A stretch of DNA of 64,000 bases. Source: Pseudomonas sp. DNDY-54. GTDB taxonomy: Bacteria; Pseudomonadota; Gammaproteobacteria; Pseudomonadales; Pseudomonadaceae. Location: positions 3,658,001 to 3,722,000 of the forward strand of contig NZ_CP082271.1 of the NCBI RefSeq assembly GCF_019880365.1. The letters are read 5' to 3'. This document shows positions 35,065 to 43,573 of this stretch, in pieces (within the stretch, counting starts at the first letter, position 1; the number at the start of each line of letters is the position of its first letter). The notes under the pieces were generated by a model, which was given only the letters and a program-made list of their open reading frames with translations, had not been told where the DNA came from and did not search any database. The position numbers were made by a program, and so were the translations under genes.

Positions 35065-36252
35065 ATGACACGAACGGTGACCGAAGATATTTCGTCCATC
35101 AGCCGCATCAGCGCAGTACCCGCCATCTTGCAGATCATTTCCGAAACGACAGGGCTTCGCTTCGCCGCCGTTGCGCGCGTCACGCATGATTCCTGGACGG
35201 CCTGCGCGGTGCTGGACAAGATCAATTTCGGCCTCCAGGTCGGGGGCGAACTGGACGTGACAACCACGCTTTGTCACGAAATTCATGCGTCTCACGAGAC
35301 CATAATCATCGGCAAGGTCAGCGAAGATGACCGGTACTGCAACCATCACACGCCCAAACTATATGGCTTTGAAAGTTATGTATCGGCGCCTGTATTTCGC
35401 ACCGATGGCAGCTTCTTCGGCACCGTCTGCGCACTAGACCCGTTGCCAGCTACCTTTTCGGTGCCGTCGGTCCTGGCAATGATGGAGTCGTTCGCCAAGC
35501 TGCTGGCGGTTCAGCTGGAAGCCGAGGAGCAGCTCGAAGCAACCGAAGCGGCACTGCTTGATGCGCAGCAAACGGCCGAGCTGCGCGAGCAGTTCATTGC
35601 CCTGCTCGGCCACGATCTCCGCAACCCGCTGTCCTCGATCATGTCGGGCGCGCAACTGCTATTGCGGCGCTCGAACGAGCCATCCATGACCGGTATCGCC
35701 GAGCACATGCTCACAGCAACTCATCGCGCCTCACGGCTGGTGGATGACGTGCTGGATTTCGCCCGAGGCCGGCTCGGCAATGGCATTCCGCTCAACATCC
35801 GCGATTGCGACAACCTCGATAAGACCCTGGCGCACATTGTGTCGGAGATGCAAACCAGCCATCCGCAACGCACATTACATTGCCAGCTTGACTCGCTCGG
35901 CGCCGTCCGCTGCGATTCGGATCGCGTCGCTCAACTGCTGTCCAACCTGCTCGCCAACGCGCTAACCCACGGGGACCCGTACGGCCCTGTCTCGGTCAGC
36001 GCGCAAATTGAAGCCGACACGTTCAGCCTGGCGGTGAACAACCACGGCGAACCAATACCACCGGAACGGCTGGCTCAGTTGTTCCAGCCCTACTGGCGCG
36101 AACCCTCGAGCACCCAGTCCGGGCTCGGTCTGGGGCTGTATATCGCCAACGAAATTGCACGTTCGCACGGCGGGCGTATGCAGGCGACGTCCACAGCCGA
36201 AGGGGGCACCACGTTTACGTTCAGCATGCCCACCGGAGCGACCCGCGCTTAG
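35065..36252 (+). CDS. GAF-domain sensor histidine kinase
   Basis: A soluble sensor kinase of 395 residues. The N-terminal GAF domain spans about 20-160 (FRTDGSFFGTVCALDP is typical of phytochrome-like GAF folds). A short coiled coil leads to the dimerisation helix with the phospho-acceptor H183 in LLGHDLRNPLSSI. The ATPase part carries the N-box region (LSNLLANALTHG) and the G-boxes GLGLGLYIANEIARSHGG. No membrane segment and no receiver domain are present, and no response regulator gene lies beside it, so its partner is unknown. It converges on the hemerythrin gene, with the two stop codons overlapping. Confidence 0.88.
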   Translation: MTRTVTEDISSISRISAVPAILQIISETTGLRFAAVARVTHDSWTACAVLDKINFGLQVGGELDVTTTLCHEIHASHETIIIGKVSEDDRYCNHHTPKLYGFESYVSAPVFRTDGSFFGTVCALDPLPATFSVPSVLAMMESFAKLLAVQLEAEEQLEATEAALLDAQQTAELREQFIALLGHDLRNPLSSIMSGAQLLLRRSNEPSMTGIAEHMLTATHRASRLVDDVLDFARGRLGNGIPLNIRDCDNLDKTLAHIVSEMQTSHPQRTLHCQLDSLGAVRCDSDRVAQLLSNLLANALTHGDPYGPVSVSAQIEADTFSLAVNNHGEPIPPERLAQLFQPYWREPSSTQSGLGLGLYIANEIARSHGGRMQATSTAEGGTTFTFSMPTGATRA

Positions 36253-36698
36253 GCGGCGTGCTCAGCCTTCATCAGCTCGTAGGCGCCCAGATACGCACCG
36301 GCCAGTTGGGATTTTTGCTGTTCGCTGAGCAGTTTGCCGGCCATTTGGAAGAACTTATGCTCTTCCTCCTGAAGATGGTGGTGCACCTTGTCCGAGAGCT
36401 TTCGCGCCTGCGCCAGCCAGCTGGGGCTGCTGGGATCGGTTTCTTCCAGGGCTTCGACCATTTCATCCATTTCATGGTGCTCGGCGATCGCATGCCGGGA
36501 CAGGTCGACCCCGCTGTCGTCACGCATCAATGGGATGTAGAAATGGCGCTCCTCGGCGACGGAATGCACCCAGAGCTCATGCTTCAGCTTGGCAAATAGT
36601 GCCTTCCGCTCGGCGGAGTCGCCGCTGGTTTGCACCAGACGTTCAGACAGATCGCGCTGGATATCGTGACTCAGACGCAGGGCTTCGAAGATCAACAT
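36249..36698 (-). CDS. Hemerythrin-like (HHE) domain protein
   Basis: A 149-residue, all-helical protein with the histidine/glutamate pattern of hemerythrin HHE domains, which hold a di-iron centre that binds oxygen or nitric oxide or senses redox state: LRLSHDIQRDL, HSVAEERHFYIPLM, AEHHEMDEM and HHHLQEEEHKFF. It has no other domain. The ligand-bearing helices are intact, so iron binding is likely; the role is not fixed by sequence. It ends tail to tail with the upstream kinase gene, sharing four bases. Confidence 0.85.
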   Translation of the reverse strand: MLIFEALRLSHDIQRDLSERLVQTSGDSAERKALFAKLKHELWVHSVAEERHFYIPLMRDDSGVDLSRHAIAEHHEMDEMVEALEETDPSSPSWLAQARKLSDKVHHHLQEEEHKFFQMAGKLLSEQQKSQLAGAYLGAYELMKAEHAA

Positions 36699-36797
36699 GG
36701 AGGCATTCCTCTTCCATGGAAAAGCTTAGGGGACGCGGCGTGGGACATGTACACGCTTCACGAGTGCGGCGCGACTCTAGTTTTTTCTACGACGCCA

Positions 36798-37064
36798 TCA
36801 GCGCAGCTGGCTGTCCTTGCTGCCACGGCGGTTATACCCGCTGAACTTTGCCTCCTGCTTGTCGAGTTCGGTCTGGCATTTGATGCACAGCCTGACGCCA
36901 GGCACGGCCTTGCGGCGCGCGTCCGGAATCTTCGCATCGCACTCTTCGCAATGCGTAAGGCTTTCGCCTCGTCCAAGGCGGCTGCGTGCTCGCTGCACGG
37001 CATCCTCGATAGTGCTGTCGATCTGTTCCTGTACTGCGCCTTCGTTTGCCCAGCCGGTCGCCAT
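36798..37064 (-). CDS. DksA/TraR-family C4 zinc finger protein
   Basis: An 88-residue protein with the DksA/TraR zinc finger: C39-x2-C42 and C60-x2-C63 (THCEECDAKIPDARR, VRLCIKC). It is shorter than DksA (about 150 residues) and lacks the long coiled coil, matching the small YbiI-like members. These may act on RNA polymerase, but function is mostly unproven. Flanking spacers of about 100 and 300 bases hold no other gene. Confidence 0.88.
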   Translation of the reverse strand: MATGWANEGAVQEQIDSTIEDAVQRARSRLGRGESLTHCEECDAKIPDARRKAVPGVRLCIKCQTELDKQEAKFSGYNRRGSKDSQLR

Positions 37065-37360
37065 CTCAACCTCCCGCCTGCCTGAAACAGTTAATGGTTC
37101 ACTACCATGTTGAACCGCGTCGGCGACAGCCGTTCAACGCGCCGAGTCCAAGCACCATTTAAGGTCGCCAATGTTCTGCTGCCGTCCGTCGATGGCTTGG
37201 CGTCAAAACGACGAACGGAGACTGCTTGTGAAGCTCTTCGGCTAACCTTCCGGTCGATCAATCAGGCAAACAAGCGCCCGACTTGCGGTCGGCGCGACAA
37301 GACTTGCCCTTTGCGGTCGCCGTGGGCGGCTTGTATGTCAATCCAGCAATGAACCGGTGT

Positions 37361-38083
37361 ATGAACAGGACACTCATCGCGGCGGCGCTGACCGCCTGCT
37401 TGAACGGATGCGCCAGCCAACCGGACGTGGTCGAGCGAGAAGTCGGCCAATTCGACCTGCGCCTTGGAACGGCTCCGACTCGCAGCATGGCGCAGGGCCT
37501 CGTTAGCCCGACAGCCGGCAGCACGTTTCGTGGCGGCCTGGACCTGACTCACAGCAGCGGCGTGTACGTCGGCCAGTGGGCACCGACCATGGGCATCATC
37601 GAAGGCAACCAGCTGGAGCTCGACACCTATGTCGGCTATGCGCAGCAACGTCTCGATGATGAACCAGGTTTCGAGCTGGGCGTGATCCGCTACAGCTTCC
37701 CGGAAATGGAAAACTGGGATCGCCACGAGTATTACGCGGGGCTCAATCTGGCTGGCAATCGCATCGGCGGCGCGCTGAGCCGGTCTCCGGGGCGGCTGGA
37801 CAGCACGCTGCTTCTGGAGCTTGGATCCTTTCGTCCGTTCGATCTCGATGTGCGGTTCAAATACGCCAGCCACTCGATGGACACCCCGATGTTCCACGCC
37901 GGCGGCAGCGTGCAGGTCTTCAATGACTGGTCATTGAACCTGTCACGCCCGCTACTCGGCATGCACCTGGACCTGTCCTACACCGACTCAAACCTGAGCG
38001 GGCCCGAATGCGGCGTCTATTCCGGCCAGAACGCCCACTGCGAAAGCTATTTCATGTTCAAGGCCGAACGTGCTCTGTTCTAG
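37361..38083 (+). CDS. TorF-family putative outer-membrane protein
   Basis: A 240-residue exported protein whose beta-rich pattern (FRGGLDLTHSSGVYVGQWAP, LELDTYVGY, YYAGLNLAGNRIGGALS, GPECGVYSGQNAHCESY) matches the Gcw_chp/TorF family of putative gammaproteobacterial porins. The signal sequence ends in LNGC, so it may be processed as a lipoprotein, which is unusual for a porin. ATG 37361 suits the signal peptide best; ATG 37349 is four codons earlier and neither has a clear ribosome site. It converges on the MFS gene with eight bases between stops. Confidence 0.75.
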   Translation: MNRTLIAAALTACLNGCASQPDVVEREVGQFDLRLGTAPTRSMAQGLVSPTAGSTFRGGLDLTHSSGVYVGQWAPTMGIIEGNQLELDTYVGYAQQRLDDEPGFELGVIRYSFPEMENWDRHEYYAGLNLAGNRIGGALSRSPGRLDSTLLLELGSFRPFDLDVRFKYASHSMDTPMFHAGGSVQVFNDWSLNLSRPLLGMHLDLSYTDSNLSGPECGVYSGQNAHCESYFMFKAERALF

Positions 38084-38091
38084 CGCATCGG

Positions 38092-39249
38092 TCAGGCTTG
38101 GCTGAAGCGCATCCGCGCATACCCTACGGCGAGCAGGAACGCGGTGGCGGCGAATCCGTAGAGCACGCCAAGATTGCCGTCCTGATAGAGCCACGAGCCA
38201 AGCACCGGCCCGGTCGCCATACCCATGAAACGGAAGAAGTTGTAACAGCCCACCGCCGTGGCGCGATTGTGCGGGTACAGATCCATCAGCAAGCTGGTCT
38301 GCACCGGCAGCGACAGGCCAAGAAACAGGCCGAAGGCACTCGCCGCGATTACCAGCAGGGCCAGAGATGACTGCGCAACCCCGAGGAACAGCAGGACACT
38401 CAGCGCGTTCAGCCCGGCGGTCACAACGAGCGTAGGGCGTGGCTTCCAGCGCCCCAACAGACGGCCGCCGACAAAGCTGCCGATCACCACGGCAATCGAC
38501 AACGGCAGGAACACCAGGCCTTTTTCGCTGGCGCTCAGACCGTAGGTCGTATCGAGCACACGTGGCATGAACACCAGATAGTTGTAGAACGCGTAGTACT
38601 GCACGAAGCTCAGCAACATGATCGCCAGGCCCTGGCGGTTGTGCACGACATCCAGATACTCCGCGGGATGGAACGCCTTGGGCGTGAGACCGGCGGGTCG
38701 GGTCTCCTCCAACCAGATGACATTGCTCAGCAGGGCCACGCCGCCCACCACAGCGAGCAGCAGAAACACGTAGTGAAAGTCCAGGTGCTCACCGATAAAG
38801 CCGCCTACCACCGGCCCCGCAACCGGTCCCAACGCCACCATCATCTGAAACGAGCCCATCGCGCGCCCACGCTCAGCACCTTCGAAACGGTCACCGATTA
38901 CCGTAACCGCCACCACGGCGGCAGCCGCAATGCCCACCGCCTGCAACGCCCGAAACACCAGGAGCAATTCGATGTTTGTCGACAGAAAGCAACCGATGGA
39001 TGCGCCGATGTAGCACGCCAGGCCAAGCAGCAGTGTGCGCCGGCGCCCGCTTCGATCCACCAGTGGGCCGTAGACGATCTGCATGAACGCCAACACAAAG
39101 GTGAAGATCGAAATACTGAGATTGATCAGCAGCGGCGTGGTCTGCAGCGCCTCACCCAGTTCCGGCAGGATCGGTGCATAGACCGTCTGCGTGAAGGGGC
39201 CGAGAAACGCGGCGAAGGCCACCATGAAGGTCAATAGACGTGGGCTCAT
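38092..39249 (-). CDS. MFS transporter (DHA1/drug efflux type)
   Basis: A 385-residue major facilitator protein with about 12 membrane segments. Between segments 2 and 3 is the MFS signature loop (GPLVDRSGRRRTLL), and segment 5 carries the antiporter-type pattern (LGPVAGPVVGGFIGE) seen in proton-coupled drug exporters of the Bcr/CflA kind. GGAGA lies upstream of the ATG on the minus strand. The substrate cannot be told from sequence. It lies 44 bases downstream of the oxaloacetate decarboxylase gene, in the same direction. Confidence 0.88.
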   Translation of the reverse strand: MSPRLLTFMVAFAAFLGPFTQTVYAPILPELGEALQTTPLLINLSISIFTFVLAFMQIVYGPLVDRSGRRRTLLLGLACYIGASIGCFLSTNIELLLVFRALQAVGIAAAAVVAVTVIGDRFEGAERGRAMGSFQMMVALGPVAGPVVGGFIGEHLDFHYVFLLLAVVGGVALLSNVIWLEETRPAGLTPKAFHPAEYLDVVHNRQGLAIMLLSFVQYYAFYNYLVFMPRVLDTTYGLSASEKGLVFLPLSIAVVIGSFVGGRLLGRWKPRPTLVVTAGLNALSVLLFLGVAQSSLALLVIAASAFGLFLGLSLPVQTSLLMDLYPHNRATAVGCYNFFRFMGMATGPVLGSWLYQDGNLGVLYGFAATAFLLAVGYARMRFSQA

Positions 39250-39293
39250 CGGATCTCCAGGTGGCGAATGGCAGCGATTTTGGCAGGTGCCGC

Positions 39294-40157
39294 TTACTCC
39301 TTGACCTGCATATATTCCTCGGCCCAGACCATGTATTCGTCAGCGGTCGAGTATTTGACGGACAGCTGCGACGCGTTCAGGTCGGAGGCGTCAATCTGGC
39401 GCTGCTCGCGAAGGCAATCGTAGGTGGCTTTGATCGCCGCGAAATAGGCGGCATGGCCATTGACCACGATACGGACGCCAAGCTCGGCCAGCCGCGCATT
39501 GTCACGCAGCTGCGGATTACCGTAGGTCACCAGCATCAGCGGCACCTTGAGCTTTTCGGCGACCTGCTCAAGCTGCTCGAAGTCCTCGATACCCACCAGG
39601 CAGATCGCGTCGGCCCCTGCCGCCTCGTAGGCCTGCACGCGTGCAATCACTTCTTCCAGGCCGATCACGCCAGCATTGGTCCGGGCGATGATGGACAGTT
39701 CTGGATCGATGCGTGCCTCCAGCGCCGCACGGATCTTGCCGACCGCCTCGAACATGCCGATGAGGTCGGTGGACTTGCGGCCGAACTTGGCCGGCAGCAG
39801 CGTATCTTCAATGGTCAACGCGGCAATACCTGCGCGCTCCAGCTCGATCACGGTGCGCATGACGTTAAGCGCGTTGCCGTAACCGTGGTCCGCGTCGGCA
39901 ATGATCGGCAGACGCGACACACGGCCAATACGAGTCGCCTGCTCGACGAACTCGCTCAACGTAATCAGTGCGAAGTCAGGCGCAGCCAAGACCTGCAGCG
40001 ACGCGACCGAACCGCCGAGGATGCCCACTTCGAATTCAAGGTCCGCCGCAATACGCGCAGACATCGGATCGAATACCGAGGCGGTGTGATAGCAGCGATC
40101 GGACGCCAGCAGTCGGCGGAAGTCGTTGCGCAGGGTGTGATGAGAGAGTCGTTGCAT
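39294..40157 (-). CDS. Oxaloacetate decarboxylase, isocitrate lyase/PEP mutase superfamily
   Basis: A 287-residue cytoplasmic enzyme with the superfamily metal site DADHGYGN, preceded by FDPMSARIA and followed by IEDTLLPAKFG and IIARTNAG. Length and sequence closely match what I know of P. aeruginosa PA4872, characterised as an oxaloacetate decarboxylase that releases CO2 to give pyruvate. AGGA precedes ATG 40157 on the minus strand. It may be co-transcribed with the MFS gene 44 bases downstream. Confidence 0.85.
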   Translation of the reverse strand: MQRLSHHTLRNDFRRLLASDRCYHTASVFDPMSARIAADLEFEVGILGGSVASLQVLAAPDFALITLSEFVEQATRIGRVSRLPIIADADHGYGNALNVMRTVIELERAGIAALTIEDTLLPAKFGRKSTDLIGMFEAVGKIRAALEARIDPELSIIARTNAGVIGLEEVIARVQAYEAAGADAICLVGIEDFEQLEQVAEKLKVPLMLVTYGNPQLRDNARLAELGVRIVVNGHAAYFAAIKATYDCLREQRQIDASDLNASQLSVKYSTADEYMVWAEEYMQVKE

Positions 40158-40251
40158 GTCTGTTCCTGATGAATCGCACGCAAGGATCGAATCGCCCTTG
40201 TCTGGTCTAGTGTTGGAAGTCGCCGAGATGTGCTTGCGGCACAGCCGTGTT

Positions 40252-41202
40252 TTAGAGTGCCGGGCGCGGTTGTCGGCCCTGTACGTATGCCATGACCAAT
40301 CCACTGGCAATGATGATCGCCATGCCGACGATCGCGCCCGCGTCCGGCGTGTGGCCGAAGGCAACCAGCCCGACCACCCCGGCGAAGATGATCTGCGAAT
40401 AGGTGAAGGGGGCGAGCGCGGCGGCACTGGCGAAGCGGAAGGCATTGGTCAGCAGCAGGTGACCGCTCATGGCCATGGCACCAAGGCCCGCCATCATCAG
40501 CGCGTCGTGAAAAGTCGGGGTCTGCCAGTTGAAGATCACCAGCACGCTCATCACCACACTGCCGACCAGGCTGGTGATGAAATTGCTGGTCACCGGATGG
40601 TCCGTAGCGCTGAGACGACGCGTGATCAACTGATACACGGTAAAACTCACCGCCGCACCGAAGGGAAGCAAGATCGCCGGGGTAAACAAGGCACCACCCG
40701 GGCGCACGATGATCATCACCCCGACCAACCCAAAGCCAACCGCCAGCCATTGGCTACGGCTGACTCGCTCACCGAGCAGCGCGGAGGCGATGGTCACCAG
40801 CAGCGGCGTAAGGAAGATCACCGCGGTCGCCTCGGCCAGCGGGATGTAGCTCAGACCACTGATGAACAGCATGCTGACGCAGACCAGGCTCAGGCCCCGG
40901 CAGACCTGCAGCTTCGGTCGCAGGGTGTGGAACACGCGACGGCCCATGCGCGGCGTGAACAGGCCGAGCATGAGAAATGTCTGGGCCATGTAGCGCGCCC
41001 AGATGACCAGAAACACCGGGTACAGCTGCGTCAGGTATTTCGAAAGACCATCGTGGGTCGCCAGCGTCAGGCATGAAATCAGAATGAGCACGACGCCAAG
41101 CAATGGGTTGTGTGAGTTGTTCAAGGAGAATGACCGCAAAGATAGGTAGCTACCTAAGCAATTATGCCCGCAAAAAACCTCGCCGTCAGTCATCAGATGC
41201 AC
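40252..41202 (-). CDS. EamA/DMT-family inner-membrane transporter
   Basis: An inner-membrane protein with ten predicted segments arranged as two EamA repeats (about residues 35-165 and 180-310): NPLLGVVLILISCLTLATHD starts the first and ALMMAGLGAMAMSGHLLL falls in the second. Such carriers export or import small metabolites; the substrate is unknown. The start is uncertain: ATG 41202 or 41193 would add a 25-residue cysteine-containing leader unlike the family, whereas TTG 41124 starts just before the first membrane segment. Confidence 0.85.
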   Translation of the reverse strand: MHLMTDGEVFCGHNCLGSYLSLRSFSLNNSHNPLLGVVLILISCLTLATHDGLSKYLTQLYPVFLVIWARYMAQTFLMLGLFTPRMGRRVFHTLRPKLQVCRGLSLVCVSMLFISGLSYIPLAEATAVIFLTPLLVTIASALLGERVSRSQWLAVGFGLVGVMIIVRPGGALFTPAILLPFGAAVSFTVYQLITRRLSATDHPVTSNFITSLVGSVVMSVLVIFNWQTPTFHDALMMAGLGAMAMSGHLLLTNAFRFASAAALAPFTYSQIIFAGVVGLVAFGHTPDAGAIVGMAIIIASGLVMAYVQGRQPRPAL

Positions 41203-41328
41203 GGCGCCGACCAGTCGTACCGTCTAGCGCGACACGGCACGGCGTAGCGTGACCCGCGGGCGGGTGGCACTGCGGCCTTTTGGTAGACATGCGCCAAGCC
41301 TTTCGGAGCCAGACCCTCCGTCGGCGCG

Positions 41329-41358
41329 CTGACTCTCAGCCCGCCGTTCGCGTATCAT
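41329..41358 (+). promoter_or_regulatory. Sigma-70-like promoter for the GNAT gene
   Basis: CTGACT at 41329-41334 and TATCAT at 41353-41358 are separated by 18 bases, a fair match to -35 and -10 boxes, about 55 bases before the acetyltransferase start. This is a visual match only. Confidence 0.35.
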
Positions 41359-41413
41359 CGTCGCCCCTTAAGCGAGACGCTTCAGTCGTCCCGAGTCCGT
41401 TCGAGTTGTTCAA

Positions 41414-41914
41414 ATGTTCGAGTTAAGAGCGATGCAGGTGCGTGATATACCTGCCGTGATGTCGATTCAGGAAGAATCCTATGCGGTCGAAGTGCTTGAA
41501 GATGAGGCCGTGATTCGTGCCCGTCTCGCCGCTTGCCCGCAGCTGGCCTGGGTGGCCGAAGACGACCAGGGCGTCTGCGGCTACCTCTTCGCCTACCACT
41601 CGCGGGTCGGCAATGTGACCCCGCTGGATGGTGACTTCGAGCATCACGCCAAAGCCGACTGCCTGTATCTGCACGACCTGGCCGTGTCCCGCCGAGCCAG
41701 TGGCCGCGGCATCGGACCGGCACTGGTGAAGCGCAACCTCGAGCAGGCCCGTACCCAGAAGCTGCGTTACTCGGCGCTGGTTTCCGTGCAGGAATCCGAA
41801 GCCTTCTGGTCTCGCCTCGGCTATGCCGCCCACACGGAGCTGGAACCGCCGCAGGTCGATAATCTCGCCAGTTACCAGATCCCCGCCGTGTACATGGTGC
41901 GCCCGCTGCATTGA
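41414..41914 (+). CDS. GNAT-family N-acetyltransferase
   Basis: A 166-residue acetyltransferase with the GNAT fold. The acetyl-CoA-binding motif is YLHDLAVSRRASGRGIGPALV (about residues 78-98), with the conserved R/Q-x-x-G-x-G/A pattern. Strand 5 follows with YSALVSVQESEAFWSRLGY. The substrate is unknown. It stands upstream of the urease accessory genes in the same direction with 166 bases between, containing an inverted repeat. A co-functional link with urease is possible but not shown. Confidence 0.85.
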   Translation: MFELRAMQVRDIPAVMSIQEESYAVEVLEDEAVIRARLAACPQLAWVAEDDQGVCGYLFAYHSRVGNVTPLDGDFEHHAKADCLYLHDLAVSRRASGRGIGPALVKRNLEQARTQKLRYSALVSVQESEAFWSRLGYAAHTELEPPQVDNLASYQIPAVYMVRPLH

Positions 41915-41923
41915 TTGCACGCA

Positions 41924-41954
41924 TGTGGTGCCTCGAACAACCGGGCGCACCACA
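41924..41954. repeat. Perfect 8-bp inverted repeat after the GNAT gene
   Basis: TGTGGTGC and GCACCACA flank a 15-base gap ten bases after the acetyltransferase stop. No T-run follows, so if it stops transcription it would be in a factor-dependent or weak manner. It lies in the spacer before ureE. Confidence 0.35.
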
Positions 41955-42080
41955 ACGGAACACACCAGAGCCCCATTATCAGGCATGAGACGCCTCAAGC
42001 CGGCGTGGCGGGCGCAATGTGACGTGTTGGCAAGGGCCTTGCTCTGCTTGGCCTATCGCACAATCGGAACTGCCCACGCC

Positions 42081-42581
42081 ATGCTGGTCATTCATCACCG
42101 TACCTCTGCGCAGGCCAACGCCGACGCCGAGCTGGAACTGACCTTTGAAGCGCGCAGCAAATCGCGTCTGCGCTGCTTTTCCACCACAGGGGAAGACGTC
42201 GGTCTGTTCCTCGAGCGCGGCCATCCGCCGCTGCATGACGGCGAGTGCCTGCGTGCCGAAGATGGCCGCCTCGTCGTTGTCCGCGCCCGCGCGGAAAAAC
42301 TCCTCCACGTCACGTGTGCCAGCGCCTTCGAGCTGACGCGCGCCGCTTACCACCTGGGCAACCGCCACGTCGCGCTCCAGGTCGGTGACGGCTGGCTGCG
42401 GCTACTCGACGATTACGTGCTCAAGGACATGCTGCTGCAGTTGGGGGCGACCGTCGAACACGTCGAGGCCCCCTTCCAGCCCGAGCACGGCGCCTACGGC
42501 GGCGGCCATCACCATTCCCACGCAGGCGAAGCCGAATTCAGCTACGCACCGCGTCTGCACCAGTTCGGCGTGCGCACGTGA
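42081..42581 (+). CDS. ureE: Urease accessory protein UreE (nickel chaperone)
   Basis: UreE brings nickel to the urease maturation complex in the cytoplasm. The 166-residue protein has the two family domains: an N-terminal peptide-binding part (RLRCFSTTGEDVGLFLERG, about 35-55) and a metal-binding part (YHLGNRHVALQV with the dimer-interface histidine region). A short histidine-rich stretch near the C-terminus (GGGHHHSHAG) adds nickel-binding capacity. It overlaps ureF by four bases. The urease subunit genes are not in the window. Confidence 0.95.
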   Translation: MLVIHHRTSAQANADAELELTFEARSKSRLRCFSTTGEDVGLFLERGHPPLHDGECLRAEDGRLVVVRARAEKLLHVTCASAFELTRAAYHLGNRHVALQVGDGWLRLLDDYVLKDMLLQLGATVEHVEAPFQPEHGAYGGGHHHSHAGEAEFSYAPRLHQFGVRT

Positions 42582-43255
42582 ATCCGGCGGCGTTCGCCTT
42601 GCTGCGACTCGCCAGCCCGCAGCTACCCATCGGCGGCTACAGCTATTCCCAAGGCCTGGAGATGGCGGTTGAACGGGGGCAGGTAAGCGACGAAGCCACG
42701 GCCCGCTGCTGGCTGGGCGATCAGCTTGTGCTCAATCTAGCGCGCTTCGAAGCGCCGCTGCTCTTCGCTCACTGCCGCGCAGCCAGCAGTCACGATTGGC
42801 CTGAACTGGAACGGCTTGCGGACTGCCATCGTGCGAGTCGAGAGACCCGAGAGCTGAGGCTGGAGAGCCGGCAGATGGGCTATTCGCTCAAGCAGCTGTT
42901 GGACAATCTGCCGGAACTCGATGAGGCAGCCCGGGGGCTGTACCAGCGCATTGAAGAGCCCGGCCTTGCCCTTGGCTGGGCGTTGGCCGCGCGTGCGTGG
43001 GGTATCGATCCGGAAGATGCGCTTACCGCTTGGCTTTGGGGTTGGCTGGAGAACCAGCTGGCCGTACTGATGAAGACGCTGCCGCTCGGGCAGCAGGCTG
43101 CGCAACGTTTGACCTCCCAATTGCTGCCGACCCTGCAGCAGGCCCAGCGCGACGCAACCGTTATTGAGCCAGAGCGCTGCGGGAGCGCGGCCTTTGGCTT
43201 GGCGTTGGCCAGCATGGCGCATGAACGGCAATACAGTCGGTTGTTTCGGTCATGA
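42578..43255 (+). CDS. ureF: Urease accessory protein UreF
   Basis: UreF binds the urease-UreD complex and gates the GTPase UreG during nickel insertion. The 225-residue product shows the family start LLRLASPQLPIGGYSYSQGLE, then LNLARFEAPLLF and the AWLWGWLENQL segment. It starts at GTG 42578, which overlaps the ureE stop as GTGA. Unusually, 318 bases with a terminator-like hairpin separate it from ureG. Confidence 0.95.
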   Translation: MNPAAFALLRLASPQLPIGGYSYSQGLEMAVERGQVSDEATARCWLGDQLVLNLARFEAPLLFAHCRAASSHDWPELERLADCHRASRETRELRLESRQMGYSLKQLLDNLPELDEAARGLYQRIEEPGLALGWALAARAWGIDPEDALTAWLWGWLENQLAVLMKTLPLGQQAAQRLTSQLLPTLQQAQRDATVIEPERCGSAAFGLALASMAHERQYSRLFRS

Positions 43256-43573
43256 GGGGGCTAACTCCGGCTCCGCCGTTCGCATCAGGAGGAACGCGCA
43301 CTGCTCGCGAACCCGCTGGCTACATGCTACCCGCTGTATCCACCGAGCCCATGCAAAGGGACCTCGGGCGCGGAGCTGTTGGCTTTTTGCCTGAGTGTCG
43401 GAACGCCGCGTGCGACAACACCGACACGCGCACTCTGAGTTCACAACTTCGCACGTTTTCACAGGCGCATGCCTCATCCCTAGGAATCCGGTCACCCCTG
43501 CTCCACGGGCACGGGTCATCCCCTTTCGCATCAACCCCGAGGCAGCCACGCTGCCTTTTTGAGGAGAACACCC
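43256..43573. other. Long spacer between ureF and ureG
   Basis: ureF and ureG are usually a few bases apart or overlap, but here 318 bases lie between them with no gene I can support. A frame is open through much of it and into ureG, but its product is not protein-like. The spacer ends in a terminator-type hairpin directly before the ureG ribosome site. It could be an inserted repeat element or a regulatory leader. Confidence 0.5.
43540..43560 (+). terminator. Rho-independent terminator-like hairpin just before ureG
   Basis: AGGCAGC and GCTGCCT pair around the loop CAC and run straight into TTTTT, the textbook shape. The ribosome site of ureG (GAGGAGA) begins immediately after the T-run, 13 bases before ATG 43574. 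Placed here it would cut read-through from ureF into ureG, or work as an attenuator. Confidence 0.6.

Noticed and set aside
34770..35267. A 165-codon minus-strand frame as a transposase remnant
   Set aside because: It crosses into the start of the histidine kinase gene and shows no transposase catalytic motif or flanking inverted repeats.
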